From a bacterium (GTDB lineage Bacteria > Krumholzibacteriota > Krumholzibacteria > LZORAL124-64-63): a stretch of 7,540 nucleotides of DNA. A program made the position numbers and the translations under genes. Location: assembly GCA_030592025.1 (NCBI GenBank), contig JAUUZX010000052.1, positions 1 through 7,540 of the forward strand. Reading direction: 5' to 3'. The notes beneath the pieces are model-generated. The model was not told the DNA's origin. It worked only from the letters and a program-made list of their open reading frames with translations, and made no database searches. Positions 1 through 6,868 of the stretch are shown piece by piece. Within the stretch, counting starts at the first letter, position 1; each line of letters starts with the position of its first letter.

Positions 1-173
1 GCCAGTTCCCGGATCTGTTCCAGGGTGGCCTGGGCGTCGCCGGTCTTGGTGCAGGTCATGCTCTGGACACGCACCGGGGCGTCGCCACCCACGGTCACCC
101 CGCCGATATCTATCTGACGGGTTTGACGGCGAGGGGCGCATACGCTGCGTCCGGGCTGGGCAAGATCTTCCAT
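1..173 (-). CDS. ispG: IspG (GcpE), 4-hydroxy-3-methylbut-2-enyl diphosphate synthase, N-terminal part only
   Basis: Partial gene running off the left edge; 57 complete codons are visible. After about 20 variable residues the protein reads [20 protein letters not shown], then [14 protein letters not shown], the N-terminal signature of IspG/GcpE (E. coli has the equivalent VQSMTNTRTTD...AT..QI). IspG is a cytoplasmic [4Fe-4S] enzyme that reductively converts MEcPP to HMBPP, the penultimate step of the non-mevalonate isoprenoid pathway. The cluster-binding cysteines are C-terminal in this family and lie outside the window, so intactness cannot be judged. The ATG start overlaps the selB stop (TGATG), and a GGAGA Shine-Dalgarno sits 7 bases upstream, which supports this start and co-transcription with selB. 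The C-T-K-T run after QSMT differs from the more usual N/T-x-D-T. Family assignment is confident despite the short fragment. Confidence 0.9.
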   Translation of the reverse strand, partial: MEDLAQPGRSVCAPRRQTRQIDIGGVTVGGDAPVRVQSMTCTKTGDAQATLEQIREL

Positions 174-2089
174 CAGTTTGTCTCCAGGACGGGGCCGGCC
201 CGCCGTATATCACCCTGGCGTCGGGTGACACCGTTCTGGTCCAGGTATTCGAGCATGGGAATGCCCAACTTGCGCGTCAGCCCGCTCACCTCGCGGAAAG
301 TGGCAAACGCCAGTTCGTCGTTGGACGCGAAATATTCACGCAGACGGTCCCCAAGGCCGTCCAAAGCCGTCCGGGACACCAAGTAATCATTATTCACCGC
401 CACCGCCACACCGTGATCCGCCAGGTGGCGCGCCACTTCCGCCGGCACGAAGGCCTGCAGCACCGGGTTGGCCGCCGCCGATTTGAACACCGGGCTCTCG
501 GCGGCCCAGTTGTCCAGACCGGGCCAGTTCAGGCCGAACGCCTCCAGTTCGGCCGCCGCCCGGGCCACCGCCGCAATGAGATCGGCCGCCAGTTCGGGCC
601 CGTCGGCCCGGGGACCGATGCGATCGCCGGCCACCACCCAGTCCGCGGATTCCTCCAGGGCCTGGCAGATGGCATTCCAGGCGTTCGCCCCGTCCTTGAA
701 CTTGCATTTGCGACGGGCCTCCTCCTTGGGAATTCCCACCCGCAGGGGAAAACGCGTGGCGGAGGCGGTCACCAGATCCGTGATCCGGGCGGTCAGGTTC
801 GTCAGGGTTTCCCGATCGAATATCCGCCTCCCGATTATCCACCCCGCCGGATCGTCCTGCAGGCCCATGGCCTGGTCCAGCGGCAAGCCGGCCAGTCCCG
901 CCTCGCGCAGGTTCTGACGGAACAGCTCGGTGGGATCACCTGACTCCATGATGCCCAACATCTCAATGGCCTTGGTATCGAATCGTTTGTGGGGCTGCGC
1001 GTTGGCATCCAGCACGATCCCGCCGGCAATACTGGTCACCGGCGAATAAAATCGCAGCACCAGCTTGTCACCCCGACCGGCCACCAGGGCATCCTCCAGG
1101 TGAAGCTGGGCCAGCCCGGTACGAGGCCCCACCTCGCCGCCAAGTTCCGCGGCGTCCAGCAGCACGATCCGACCGAGCACTTCGCGCCCGGCGTGATTCA
1201 GATGCAGGCGCTGGCGATTCTTGAGCACGCCCTTGTAGTGGGGCATCATGTTGACCCGGATATCCAGGCGGCGGGTCGTGGCGGCCGCGCCCGCGGCCAG
1301 GATCTGGTAGCCCCGCTCCATCTCGGCCTTCTTCACACCGTGCAAAGCCAGGGCCAACCGCTGTCCCGACGCGCCACGCTCGCTGCGGTGGCCGTGCACC
1401 TGGATTTCCCGCACCCGTACCGCCGCGTCCGTGGGCTGGACCGTCAGCTTGTCACCGACGGCCACCGCCCCGCTCCAGCAGGTGCCCGTAACCACCACGC
1501 CGGCGCCCGGCAGGGTAAAAATACGATCCACCGGCAGCCGAAAGGGGCCGTTCTCCGCCCGCACGGGCAGGGCCAGGGCCTCCGCCTTCAGGGCCGCCTT
1601 CAGTTCCGTCAGTCCCTGGCCCTTGAGGGCGCTCACCGGCACGATGGGCTTGCCGTCGAGGAAGGTTCCGGCCACCAGTTCCATGGCCTCCTCGGTGGCC
1701 ACACCCACGAAGTCCTCGTCCACCATGTCGATCTTGGTAATGACCACCACGCCGCTTTTGACACCCAGACTGTCCAGGATTCCCAGGTGCTCGATGGTCT
1801 GGGGCATGACACCCTCGTCGGCGGCCACCACCAGGAAGGCCAGGTCCACGCCCCCGGCCCCCGAGACCATCTGTTTGACGAATTTTTCGTGCCCGGGCAT
1901 ATCCACCACACCCAGGGTCACGCCGTCGCCCAAATCGAACTCGGCGAAGCCCAGCTCGATGCTGATGCCCCGCTCCTGTTCCTCCTTGAGCCGGTCGGTG
2001 TGCGTGCCGGTCAGGGCGGTGACCAGGGCCGTCTTGCCGTGATCCACATGGCCGGCCGCGCCGAGGATGAAGTGCCGCGCCTCGGCCAT
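173..2089 (-). CDS. selB: SelB, selenocysteine-specific translation elongation factor
   Basis: 638 residues, close to the usual SelB length (E. coli about 614). SelB is a cytoplasmic GTPase that carries Sec-tRNA(Sec) to ribosomes paused at in-frame UGA codons preceding a SECIS hairpin. The G domain is intact: GHVDHGKT at 13-20, the SelB-specific [19 protein letters not shown] switch I at 31-49, DMPGH at 63-67, TKID at 118-121 and SAL at 153-155. A domain II motif ([21 protein letters not shown]) lies at 183-203. The C-terminal part from about residue 375 matches the SECIS-binding winged-helix array, ending with the typical TRK...[17 protein letters not shown] at 605-629. The switch I signature and this C-terminus exclude EF-Tu or IF2. 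The ATG overlaps the murA stop (TAATG), with only a weak GGGTG upstream, so translation is probably coupled to murA. No selA, selC or selD gene is present in the window. Confidence 0.96.
   Translation of the reverse strand: MAEARHFILGAAGHVDHGKTALVTALTGTHTDRLKEEQERGISIELGFAEFDLGDGVTLGVVDMPGHEKFVKQMVSGAGGVDLAFLVVAADEGVMPQTIEHLGILDSLGVKSGVVVITKIDMVDEDFVGVATEEAMELVAGTFLDGKPIVPVSALKGQGLTELKAALKAEALALPVRAENGPFRLPVDRIFTLPGAGVVVTGTCWSGAVAVGDKLTVQPTDAAVRVREIQVHGHRSERGASGQRLALALHGVKKAEMERGYQILAAGAAATTRRLDIRVNMMPHYKGVLKNRQRLHLNHAGREVLGRIVLLDAAELGGEVGPRTGLAQLHLEDALVAGRGDKLVLRFYSPVTSIAGGIVLDANAQPHKRFDTKAIEMLGIMESGDPTELFRQNLREAGLAGLPLDQAMGLQDDPAGWIIGRRIFDRETLTNLTARITDLVTASATRFPLRVGIPKEEARRKCKFKDGANAWNAICQALEESADWVVAGDRIGPRADGPELAADLIAAVARAAAELEAFGLNWPGLDNWAAESPVFKSAAANPVLQAFVPAEVARHLADHGVAVAVNNDYLVSRTALDGLGDRLREYFASNDELAFATFREVSGLTRKLGIPMLEYLDQNGVTRRQGDIRRAGPVLETN
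181..185 (-). promoter_or_regulatory. Ribosome binding site of ispG
   Basis: GGAGA on the minus strand, 7 bases before the ispG ATG and inside the last codons of selB. It fixes the ispG start at the TGATG overlap. Confidence 0.6.
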
Positions 2090-3345
2090 TATTTCACCCG
2101 CTCGATCCTGGCTCCCAGAGCGGCCAACCGGGTCTCGATCTTCTCGTAGCCGCGATCGATGTGGTACACACGGTTAACGACGGTCTGACCCTCGGCCGCC
2201 ACGCCGGCCATGACCAGGGCCGCGCTGGCCCGCAGGTCGGTGGCCATGACCGGGGCGCCCTGCAGTCCGGTCACGCCCCCGATCCGGGCCTGGGCGCCGT
2301 CCAAACGGATATCGGCGCCCAGACGATTCAATTCCGGCACATGGGAAAACCGGTCCAGGTAGATGGTCTCGGTCATACTGCTGACGCCGTCGGCCACCGC
2401 GCAGACGGCCATGATCTGGGCCTGCATGTCCGTGGGAAAACCCGGGTAGGGCTCGGTCACCACCTCCACCGCCTGCGGCCGCCCGGTCATCTCGATGGTG
2501 AGGGATTCCTTCTCCTGACAGGAAATGTCCGCGCCCATGGCCTGAAGCACATGACTCACGGCGCCCAGATGTTCGGGCTGGACACCGTCCAGTTTGACGC
2601 GGCCACCGACCATGGTCACCGCCGCCATGATGGTGCCGGCCTCGATACGGTCGGCGATCACCTTGTGCACGATGGGTTGGAGCTGCTCCACCCCGGTCAC
2701 GCGCAGGGTGTCGCTGCCGAGGCCGTCGATGCGGGCGCCCGCGCCCACCAGGGCCTCGGCCAGACACGTGACCTCGGGTTCCCGGGCGCAGTTTTCCAGC
2801 AGGGTTTCCCCATCGGCAAGCACTGCGGCCAGCAGCACGTTGGCCGTGGCTCCCACCGACGACGGCTCGAAGCGGAAGCGTCCGCCGCGCAGGCGGCCGG
2901 AAACCCGGCCTTCGATATATCCCTCATCCAGGTCCAGCTCCGCACCCAGGGCCGCCATGCCCTCCAGATGCAGGTTCACCGGCCGCGGTCCCCAGGCGCA
3001 GCCCCCGGGCAGGGAGACCCGCGCCCGGCGGTCCGACGCCAGCAGCGGCCCCAGCACGTAGATGCTCGCCCGCATCTTGCGGACCAGGTCGTAGGGCGCT
3101 TCGTGGCCCTCCCGATAGGTCGTGTCGATGCGCAGGCGGTGGAAGGCGAAGTCGCAACGGGCGCCCAGATGCTCGAGGATGGTCATGAAGAAGCGCACGT
3201 CCTGCAGGTCGGGCACGTTGTCGATGACCGACTCGCCCCGGGCCAGCAGCGCCGCCGCCATGAGGGGCAGCACGGCGTTCTTGGCGCCGCCCACCGCCAG
3301 TTCGCCCCGCAGGGGGGTCGGCCCCTCGATCACGAATCGATCCAT
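2089..3345 (-). CDS. murA: MurA, UDP-N-acetylglucosamine 1-carboxyvinyltransferase
   Basis: 418 residues, the normal full length (E. coli 419). MurA transfers enolpyruvate from phosphoenolpyruvate to UDP-GlcNAc in the cytoplasm, the first committed step of peptidoglycan synthesis. Visible active-site features, in register with E. coli, are K22-N23 in GGAKNAVLPL, the catalytic loop PGGCAWGPRP with C116 and R121, D306 in GFPTDMQAQ, and R398 in DRGYEKIETRL. The loop carries Cys rather than Asp at 116, the form that fosfomycin alkylates in other bacteria; that susceptibility is an inference from the family. The gene begins one base after the prmC stop, behind a strong GGGGAGG ribosome binding site, and its TAA stop overlaps the selB start. 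Pairing of murA with prfA/prmC also occurs in other phyla, so the neighbourhood looks ancestral rather than acquired. Confidence 0.98.
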   Translation of the reverse strand: MDRFVIEGPTPLRGELAVGGAKNAVLPLMAAALLARGESVIDNVPDLQDVRFFMTILEHLGARCDFAFHRLRIDTTYREGHEAPYDLVRKMRASIYVLGPLLASDRRARVSLPGGCAWGPRPVNLHLEGMAALGAELDLDEGYIEGRVSGRLRGGRFRFEPSSVGATANVLLAAVLADGETLLENCAREPEVTCLAEALVGAGARIDGLGSDTLRVTGVEQLQPIVHKVIADRIEAGTIMAAVTMVGGRVKLDGVQPEHLGAVSHVLQAMGADISCQEKESLTIEMTGRPQAVEVVTEPYPGFPTDMQAQIMAVCAVADGVSSMTETIYLDRFSHVPELNRLGADIRLDGAQARIGGVTGLQGAPVMATDLRASAALVMAGVAAEGQTVVNRVYHIDRGYEKIETRLAALGARIERVK

Positions 3346-3346
3346 C

Positions 3347-4240
3347 TCAATCCTCCCCGCCGGGGAGCCGCGCGGTCACGATGCGGTCCCTTCCGGCGTA
3401 GTCCCGGGTCACCTTCGGTTCCTGCGCACCCGACGCCGCCAGGATCCCGCACACTTCCTCGCCCTGGTCGTCACCGATCTCGACCGCCACCCAACCGCCG
3501 GGGCGCAGCCAGGTGTCCAGCCCGGCGGCGATGGCGTGGTAGAAAGCCAGGCCATCAGGGCCGCCGTCCAGGGCCGTGTGGGGGTCGTGGTCCACGACCT
3601 CCGTCGCCAACTCCGCGATGTCCGCCGATCGGATGTACGGCGGGTTGCTCACCAGCAGATCGACGCCGCCCTTCAGATGCTCGGGCAACGGCGCGAAGCG
3701 GCTCCCCTCCAGCACCGTGACCCGCCCTTCGACCCCGTGGGTGTGGGCGTTGCGGCCGGCCAGGGCCACCGCCCGCGGGTTCACGTCCGTGGCCCACACC
3801 GCGAGACGGGGCACCTCCAGGGCCAGCGAAACGCCGATGACCCCGGTGCCGCAACCGATCTCCACCGCCACCGGCGCCAGCAGCTGACGGTCGCCGGGCA
3901 CCAGCAGGGCCGCGGCGATCTCCACCAGACGCTCGGTCTCGGGGCGGGGGATGAACACGCCCGGCTCCACCTTGAAAGGCCGCGAATAGAATTCGGTTTC
4001 CCCCAGGATGGCCTGGAGGGGCTCACCGCCGGCCCGCCGCCGCACCAGGTCGCGGTAGGCGTCGAGCTCCCGGCCGAGGACGGGGCGGTCATGCTGGAAG
4101 TAGAGTTCGATGCGGCTCAGGCCGAGCACGTCGGCCAGCAGTCGCTCGGCGTTGAGCCGGGGCGCGTCGACAGCCTTGTCCTCGAGGTACCCGGTGGTGA
4201 CCCGGATCAATTCCCGGACCGTCTTGACGTCAGGCGTCAT
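3347..4240 (-). CDS. prmC: PrmC (HemK), release factor glutamine N5-methyltransferase
   Basis: 297 residues from the ATG at 4240, similar to other PrmC proteins. The enzyme uses S-adenosylmethionine to methylate the glutamine of the GGQ motif in release factors, increasing peptide release. The N-terminal helical domain includes GGEPLQAILGETEFY (71-85). It is followed by PRPETE (98-103), the SAM-binding EIGCGTG (127-133), an acidic residue in ATDVNP (150-155) and the diagnostic catalytic NPPY (199-202). The reading frame stays open upstream to 4390, but that extension lies largely inside prfA, is rich in Trp, Arg and Pro and does not resemble PrmC, so the internal ATG is preferred. This ATG has no clear Shine-Dalgarno; a mini-ORF ending in ATGA across it may couple its translation. 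prfA, the substrate gene, lies 58 bases upstream, the common prfA-prmC pairing. Confidence 0.95.
   Translation of the reverse strand: MTPDVKTVRELIRVTTGYLEDKAVDAPRLNAERLLADVLGLSRIELYFQHDRPVLGRELDAYRDLVRRRAGGEPLQAILGETEFYSRPFKVEPGVFIPRPETERLVEIAAALLVPGDRQLLAPVAVEIGCGTGVIGVSLALEVPRLAVWATDVNPRAVALAGRNAHTHGVEGRVTVLEGSRFAPLPEHLKGGVDLLVSNPPYIRSADIAELATEVVDHDPHTALDGGPDGLAFYHAIAAGLDTWLRPGGWVAVEIGDDQGEEVCGILAASGAQEPKVTRDYAGRDRIVTARLPGGED
3352..3358 (-). promoter_or_regulatory. Strong ribosome binding site of murA
   Basis: GGGGAGG lies on the minus strand within the last codons of prmC, 6 bases before the murA ATG. It is the best Shine-Dalgarno in the window, suggesting murA is translated more strongly than prmC from the shared message. 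Confidence 0.7.
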
Positions 4241-4272
4241 GGACCGGCGGAGGTGTGGGCTGGCGGGGTCAT
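4237..4272 (-). CDS. Possible 11-codon leader peptide coupled to prmC
   Basis: In the 58-base prfA-prmC gap an ATG at 4272 opens a frame encoding MTPPAHTSAGP. Its TGA stop overlaps the prmC ATG as ATGA. A GAAAGG Shine-Dalgarno-like sequence (4280-4285) lies 7 bases before it, whereas the prmC ATG itself has no recognisable site. This fits a ribosome-delivery mini-ORF giving coupled initiation at prmC. It does not match a peptide I know. Short open frames are common by chance in high-GC DNA, so this is only a candidate. Confidence 0.3.
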   Translation of the reverse strand: MTPPAHTSAGP

Positions 4273-4298
4273 GGGTGGGCCTTTCGGTCGGCGATGGG

Positions 4299-5372
4299 TC
4301 AGACGTCGCGGGTGGCGGCCAGGGCCTCCTGCCGCCGGTGGTCCCGGATCGCCGCCACGATATCCTCCAGATCGCCAGCCATGATCGCATCCAGGTTGTG
4401 GACGGTCAACCCGATGCGGTGGTCCGTCACCCGGCTCTGGGGGTAGTTGTACGTGCGGATCTTGGCGCTGCGGTCACCGGTGCCCACCTGGCTCTTGCGC
4501 TCGGCGGCGATGGCCGCCTCCTGCTCGGCGATGGCCGCCTCGAGGATCCGCGAGCGCAGCACGCCCAAGGCCTTGGCCTTGTTCTTGTGCTGGGACTTCT
4601 CGTCCTGGCACTGCGCCACGATGCCCGTGGGCACGTGGGTGACGCGCACGGCGCTGTCGGTGGTGTTCACCGACTGGCCGCCGGGGCCCTGGGCGCGGTA
4701 GACGTCGATCTTCAGGTCCTCGGCCTTGATCTCCACATCCACCTCTTCGGCCTCGGGCAGCACGGCCACGGTGATGGCGCTGGTGTGGATGCGCCCCTGG
4801 CTCTCGGTGGCGGGCACGCGCTGCACCCGGTGCACGCCGCTCTCCCAGCGCAGGATGCCGAAGGCGCCCTCGCCGCGCACGGCGTAGATGATCTCCTTGA
4901 AGCCGCCGGACGTGCCTTCGGTGGCGTCGATGAGATCGGTCTTCCAGCCCTGCTTCTCCGCGTAGCGCATGTAGGCCCGCGCCATGTCGTCGACGAAAAG
5001 GGCCGCCTCGTCGCCGCCGGTGCCGGCGCGCAACTCGAGGATGGCGTCGCGGTCGTCATTGGGGTCGTGGGGCAGCAGGACCTCCTCCAACTTCTCGGCC
5101 GCCAGGACGAGGGCCGGCTCCAGTTCCGCCAACTCCTCCTTGATCATCTCCAGCATGTCCGGATCGCTCTCGGCCTTCAGCAGTTCCCGACTCTCGGCCA
5201 CCTGCTCGTCCAGGGAGAACCAGCGCTCCCCCACCTCGAGCTGCTTGCGCACCCGGGAGTGTTCACGGGCAAGCTTCCGGTAGGTGCTCTGGTCGGCCAG
5301 GGCCTCGGGGCGGGCCAACTCCTCACCCAACTCGCCATAGACCCGTCGCAGGGTGATGACGTTGTCCTTCAC
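4299..5372 (-). CDS. prfA: RF1, peptide chain release factor 1
   Basis: 357 residues, matching the usual RF1 length (about 360). RF1 recognises UAA and UAG stop codons in the ribosomal A site and triggers hydrolysis of peptidyl-tRNA. The codon-reading motif is PAT at 187-189, in [20 protein letters not shown], which marks RF1 rather than RF2 (SPF). The catalytic GGQ is at 231-233 in [18 protein letters not shown], and [10 protein letters not shown] at 117-126 is also typical. The start codon is GTG, overlapping the stop of the DUF1385 gene as GTGA, with GGAAGG 9 bases upstream. The N-terminus aligns with known RF1 proteins without extension. The Q of GGQ is the expected substrate of PrmC, encoded next downstream. 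The upstream overlap argues for co-transcription with the DUF1385 gene. Confidence 0.98.
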   Translation of the reverse strand: MKDNVITLRRVYGELGEELARPEALADQSTYRKLAREHSRVRKQLEVGERWFSLDEQVAESRELLKAESDPDMLEMIKEELAELEPALVLAAEKLEEVLLPHDPNDDRDAILELRAGTGGDEAALFVDDMARAYMRYAEKQGWKTDLIDATEGTSGGFKEIIYAVRGEGAFGILRWESGVHRVQRVPATESQGRIHTSAITVAVLPEAEEVDVEIKAEDLKIDVYRAQGPGGQSVNTTDSAVRVTHVPTGIVAQCQDEKSQHKNKAKALGVLRSRILEAAIAEQEAAIAAERKSQVGTGDRSAKIRTYNYPQSRVTDHRIGLTVHNLDAIMAGDLEDIVAAIRDHRRQEALAATRDV

Positions 5373-6373
5373 GACGGATCGCCTTCCGCCATCTCGTAGT
5401 AGATCTTCTCGCGGAAGTCGTCGGCCTCGGGGGTGAGGACGGCGCGCAGGGCGGCCATGGCCACGGTGAGCTGGTCATCGTCGGGTTCGCTGGTGGTGAT
5501 CTTCTGGAGCATGAGGCCCGGCCACACGGCGGGGCGCACGAACCAGGCGTTGCCGTACTTGCCCGACAGCTTGATGGCCTCGTAGGCCAGGCCGCCGATG
5601 AGCGGCACGAAGGCCAGGCGCTGCAGCCGGTCCGGGATGTCCTCGGGACGGCCAAGGAACGAGAAGACCACGATGGAGATGAGCATGACGAAGAACAGGA
5701 AGCTCGTGCCGCAACGGGGGTGCAGGGTCGTCCAGGGCCGGGCGCCGTCGGCGTCGAGGCTGCTGCCGTTCTCGAAGGCGTGGATCGACTTGTGCTCCGA
5801 GCCGTGGTACTCGAAGACGCGGGCCATGTCCGGCAGCTTGCTCACGCCCCACAGGTAGGCGATGAAGATCACCACCCGGAAGACGCCGTCCACCGCGTTC
5901 CACAACAGGCTGCCCTCGCCCTCGGCCACCACCAGGTCGGTCAGGATGATGGGCAGGTAGAAGAAGAGGCCCAGGCTGAGCACGAAGCTGAACGCGATGG
6001 TGGCCCACATGAGGGCCGTGTCCTTGATCGACGTCTTCTGTTCGTCGATCCGGTCCTCGCTGACGGACTGGTCCGCCGAGAACATGAGGGCGTCGATGCC
6101 CAGGGCCATGGACTCGATGAGGTGGACACCGCCCCGCAGCACCGGCACGTTGAGGAACTTCAGGCGCTTGACCACGCTGTTGAAGACCTTCTTGCGGACG
6201 ACGATGCGGTGGTCCGGTGTGCGCACGGCCATGGCCATGTAGCCGGGGCTGCGCATCATGACACCCTCGATGAGGGCCTGGCCACCCACGGCCAGATCCA
6301 TCACCCGGGCCTCGCCGATGGAAAGATCGCCGTGTTCCGAGTCCGCTGACGGCTGGGGCGCTGCGTCGTTCAT
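5369..6373 (-). CDS. DUF1385 (YqhQ-like) integral membrane protein of unknown function
   Basis: 334 residues. The family hallmarks are [12 protein letters not shown] (30-41), [14 protein letters not shown] (188-201), HPRCGTSF (218-225) and a C-terminal [23 protein letters not shown] (291-313). Hydrophobic segments at about 121-149, 163-178 and 222-240, plus a weaker one near 253-267, indicate several membrane passes; there is no obvious cleavable signal peptide. H190, E193, H194, H218 and C221 cluster at the edges of the second and third segments and could bind a metal, which is inference only. Members are often found beside rpmE and prfA, as here. The ATG start has GAGGA 4 bases upstream, and the TGA stop overlaps the prfA start. 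A terminator separates it from rpmE, so it is likely the first gene of the prfA-prmC-murA-selB-ispG unit. I know of no established biochemical function. Confidence 0.9.
   Translation of the reverse strand: MNDAAPQPSADSEHGDLSIGEARVMDLAVGGQALIEGVMMRSPGYMAMAVRTPDHRIVVRKKVFNSVVKRLKFLNVPVLRGGVHLIESMALGIDALMFSADQSVSEDRIDEQKTSIKDTALMWATIAFSFVLSLGLFFYLPIILTDLVVAEGEGSLLWNAVDGVFRVVIFIAYLWGVSKLPDMARVFEYHGSEHKSIHAFENGSSLDADGARPWTTLHPRCGTSFLFFVMLISIVVFSFLGRPEDIPDRLQRLAFVPLIGGLAYEAIKLSGKYGNAWFVRPAVWPGLMLQKITTSEPDDDQLTVAMAALRAVLTPEADDFREKIYYEMAEGDPS
5382..5387 (-). promoter_or_regulatory. Ribosome binding site of prfA
   Basis: GGAAGG lies 9 bases before the GTG start and inside the final codons of the DUF1385 gene. 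It supports the non-ATG start of prfA. Confidence 0.55.
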
Positions 6374-6440
6374 GGTGTCCTCGGTTCAGGTGGGGTCTAA
6401 ATTACTGCTTCGCCGGTGTGCAGGATGACCAATGTGCTAG

Positions 6441-6475
6441 ATAAATGAAAGTGCCGGGATGGTCAACCCCGGCAC
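6441..6475 (-). terminator. Intrinsic terminator downstream of rpmE
   Basis: A perfect 8-base-pair GC-rich stem, GTGCCGGG (6468-6475) with CCCGGCAC (6451-6458) and a 9-base loop, is followed in the transcript by TTTCATTTAT. It lies 58 bases past the rpmE stop and 67 bases before the DUF1385 start. It would end or attenuate the rpmE message and implies a promoter for the DUF1385 operon in 6374-6440, though I see no convincing -35/-10 pair there. The U-tract is interrupted by CA, so termination may be partial. Confidence 0.65.
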
Positions 6476-6533
6476 CTTCTCGATCTCTACGACCCGGTCG
6501 GCCCGGGCCTCGCCGTCCAGGACGCCGCGGCGA

Positions 6534-6749
6534 CTATTTCTTCCCGTAGTCGATGTTCTCGTAGCGCCTGCGGAAGCGCTCCACGCGACCGGCGGTATCG
6601 ATGATCTTCTGCTGACCCGTGTAGAACGGGTGGCAGTTGGAGCAGATCTCGACGCTCAGCTTGTCCTTGGTCGAGCGGGTGTGGATCACGTTGCCGCAAA
6701 GGCAGGAGATCTCACAGTCGATGTACTTGGGATGAATCTTATTCTTCAT
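6534..6749 (-). CDS. rpmE: Ribosomal protein bL31, zinc-binding form
   Basis: 71 residues, the full length of bL31 (E. coli 70). It is a component of the large ribosomal subunit bridging to the small-subunit head. The sequence begins MKNKIHPKY and contains the zinc-site cysteines C16, C18, C36 and C39 (SCLCGN and ICSNCHPFYTG), marking the Cys-containing, zinc-dependent paralogue. GRVERFRRRY near the C-terminus is also typical. Known zinc-form L31 genes can be replaced under zinc starvation by a Cys-free paralogue; whether this genome has one is not visible. The start is set by conservation. Its Shine-Dalgarno is ambiguous, with AAAAGG 11 bases away or GAAGGT 1 base away. The stop is TAG, an RF1 codon, unlike the TGA used by most neighbours. 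It lies between two putative terminators and so may be a separate transcript. Confidence 0.97.
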   Translation of the reverse strand: MKNKIHPKYIDCEISCLCGNVIHTRSTKDKLSVEICSNCHPFYTGQQKIIDTAGRVERFRRRYENIDYGKK

Positions 6750-6832
6750 TACCTTCGCTGCCTTTTCACCTCAAAAGGGTTCCATCGGGTCGAGGGCAAA
6801 AAGAAATACCCTATCGGATCTTTCGCAAGGAC
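6750..6832 (-). promoter_or_regulatory. 5' leader and presumed promoter region of rpmE
   Basis: The 83 bases between the rho terminator and rpmE are clearly richer in A/T than the coding DNA, with T-runs (TATTTCTTTTTG in the transcript sense). There is no convincing promoter; TTGTCC with TAGGGT 15 bases later is a poor match. Short complementary runs (AGGG/CCCT, GGGT/ACCC) could fold as a leader. Autoregulatory L31 leaders exist in several phyla, but I cannot match this one to a known class. Confidence 0.3.
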
Positions 6833-6868
6833 AAAATCCGCACGGGGACGCCGGTCCCCCACCCGGAT
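6833..6868 (-). terminator. Probable intrinsic terminator of rho
   Basis: Starting at the last base of the rho TGA, the transcript can form an outer ATCCG/CGGAT stem (6864-6868 with 6836-6840), a small internal loop and an inner GGGGAC/GTCCCC stem (6854-6859 with 6844-6849) around a CGGC tetraloop. A TTTT run ends the outer stem. The U-tract is short, so efficiency is uncertain. Confidence 0.5.

Noticed and set aside
4241..4390. N-terminal extension of prmC to an ATG at 4390
   Set aside because: It overlaps prfA by about 90 bases, its residues do not resemble PrmC, and the conserved domain begins just after the ATG at 4240.
989..5399. Long plus-strand open frames antisense to selB, murA, prmC and prfA (for example 989-2149, 2161-3720, 3122-4384, 4110-5399)
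   Set aside because: They lie opposite well-identified genes, are rich in His, Gly, Arg and Gln with no recognisable motif, and are the expected consequence of few stop codons in high-GC DNA.
6374..6440. Promoter for the DUF1385-prfA operon
   Set aside because: TTGGTC and CAGTAAT are present in the transcript sense, but the best -10-like hexamers sit 19 to 22 bases away, and a sigma-54 reading has the wrong GG-GC spacing. A promoter is expected here but is not supported by sequence.
6500..6532. Two perfect 10-base palindromes, GGCCCGGGCC and CGCCGCGGCG, after rpmE
   Set aside because: Short palindromes like these are common in G/C-only stretches. They have no loop or U-tract and no other copy was noticed in the window.
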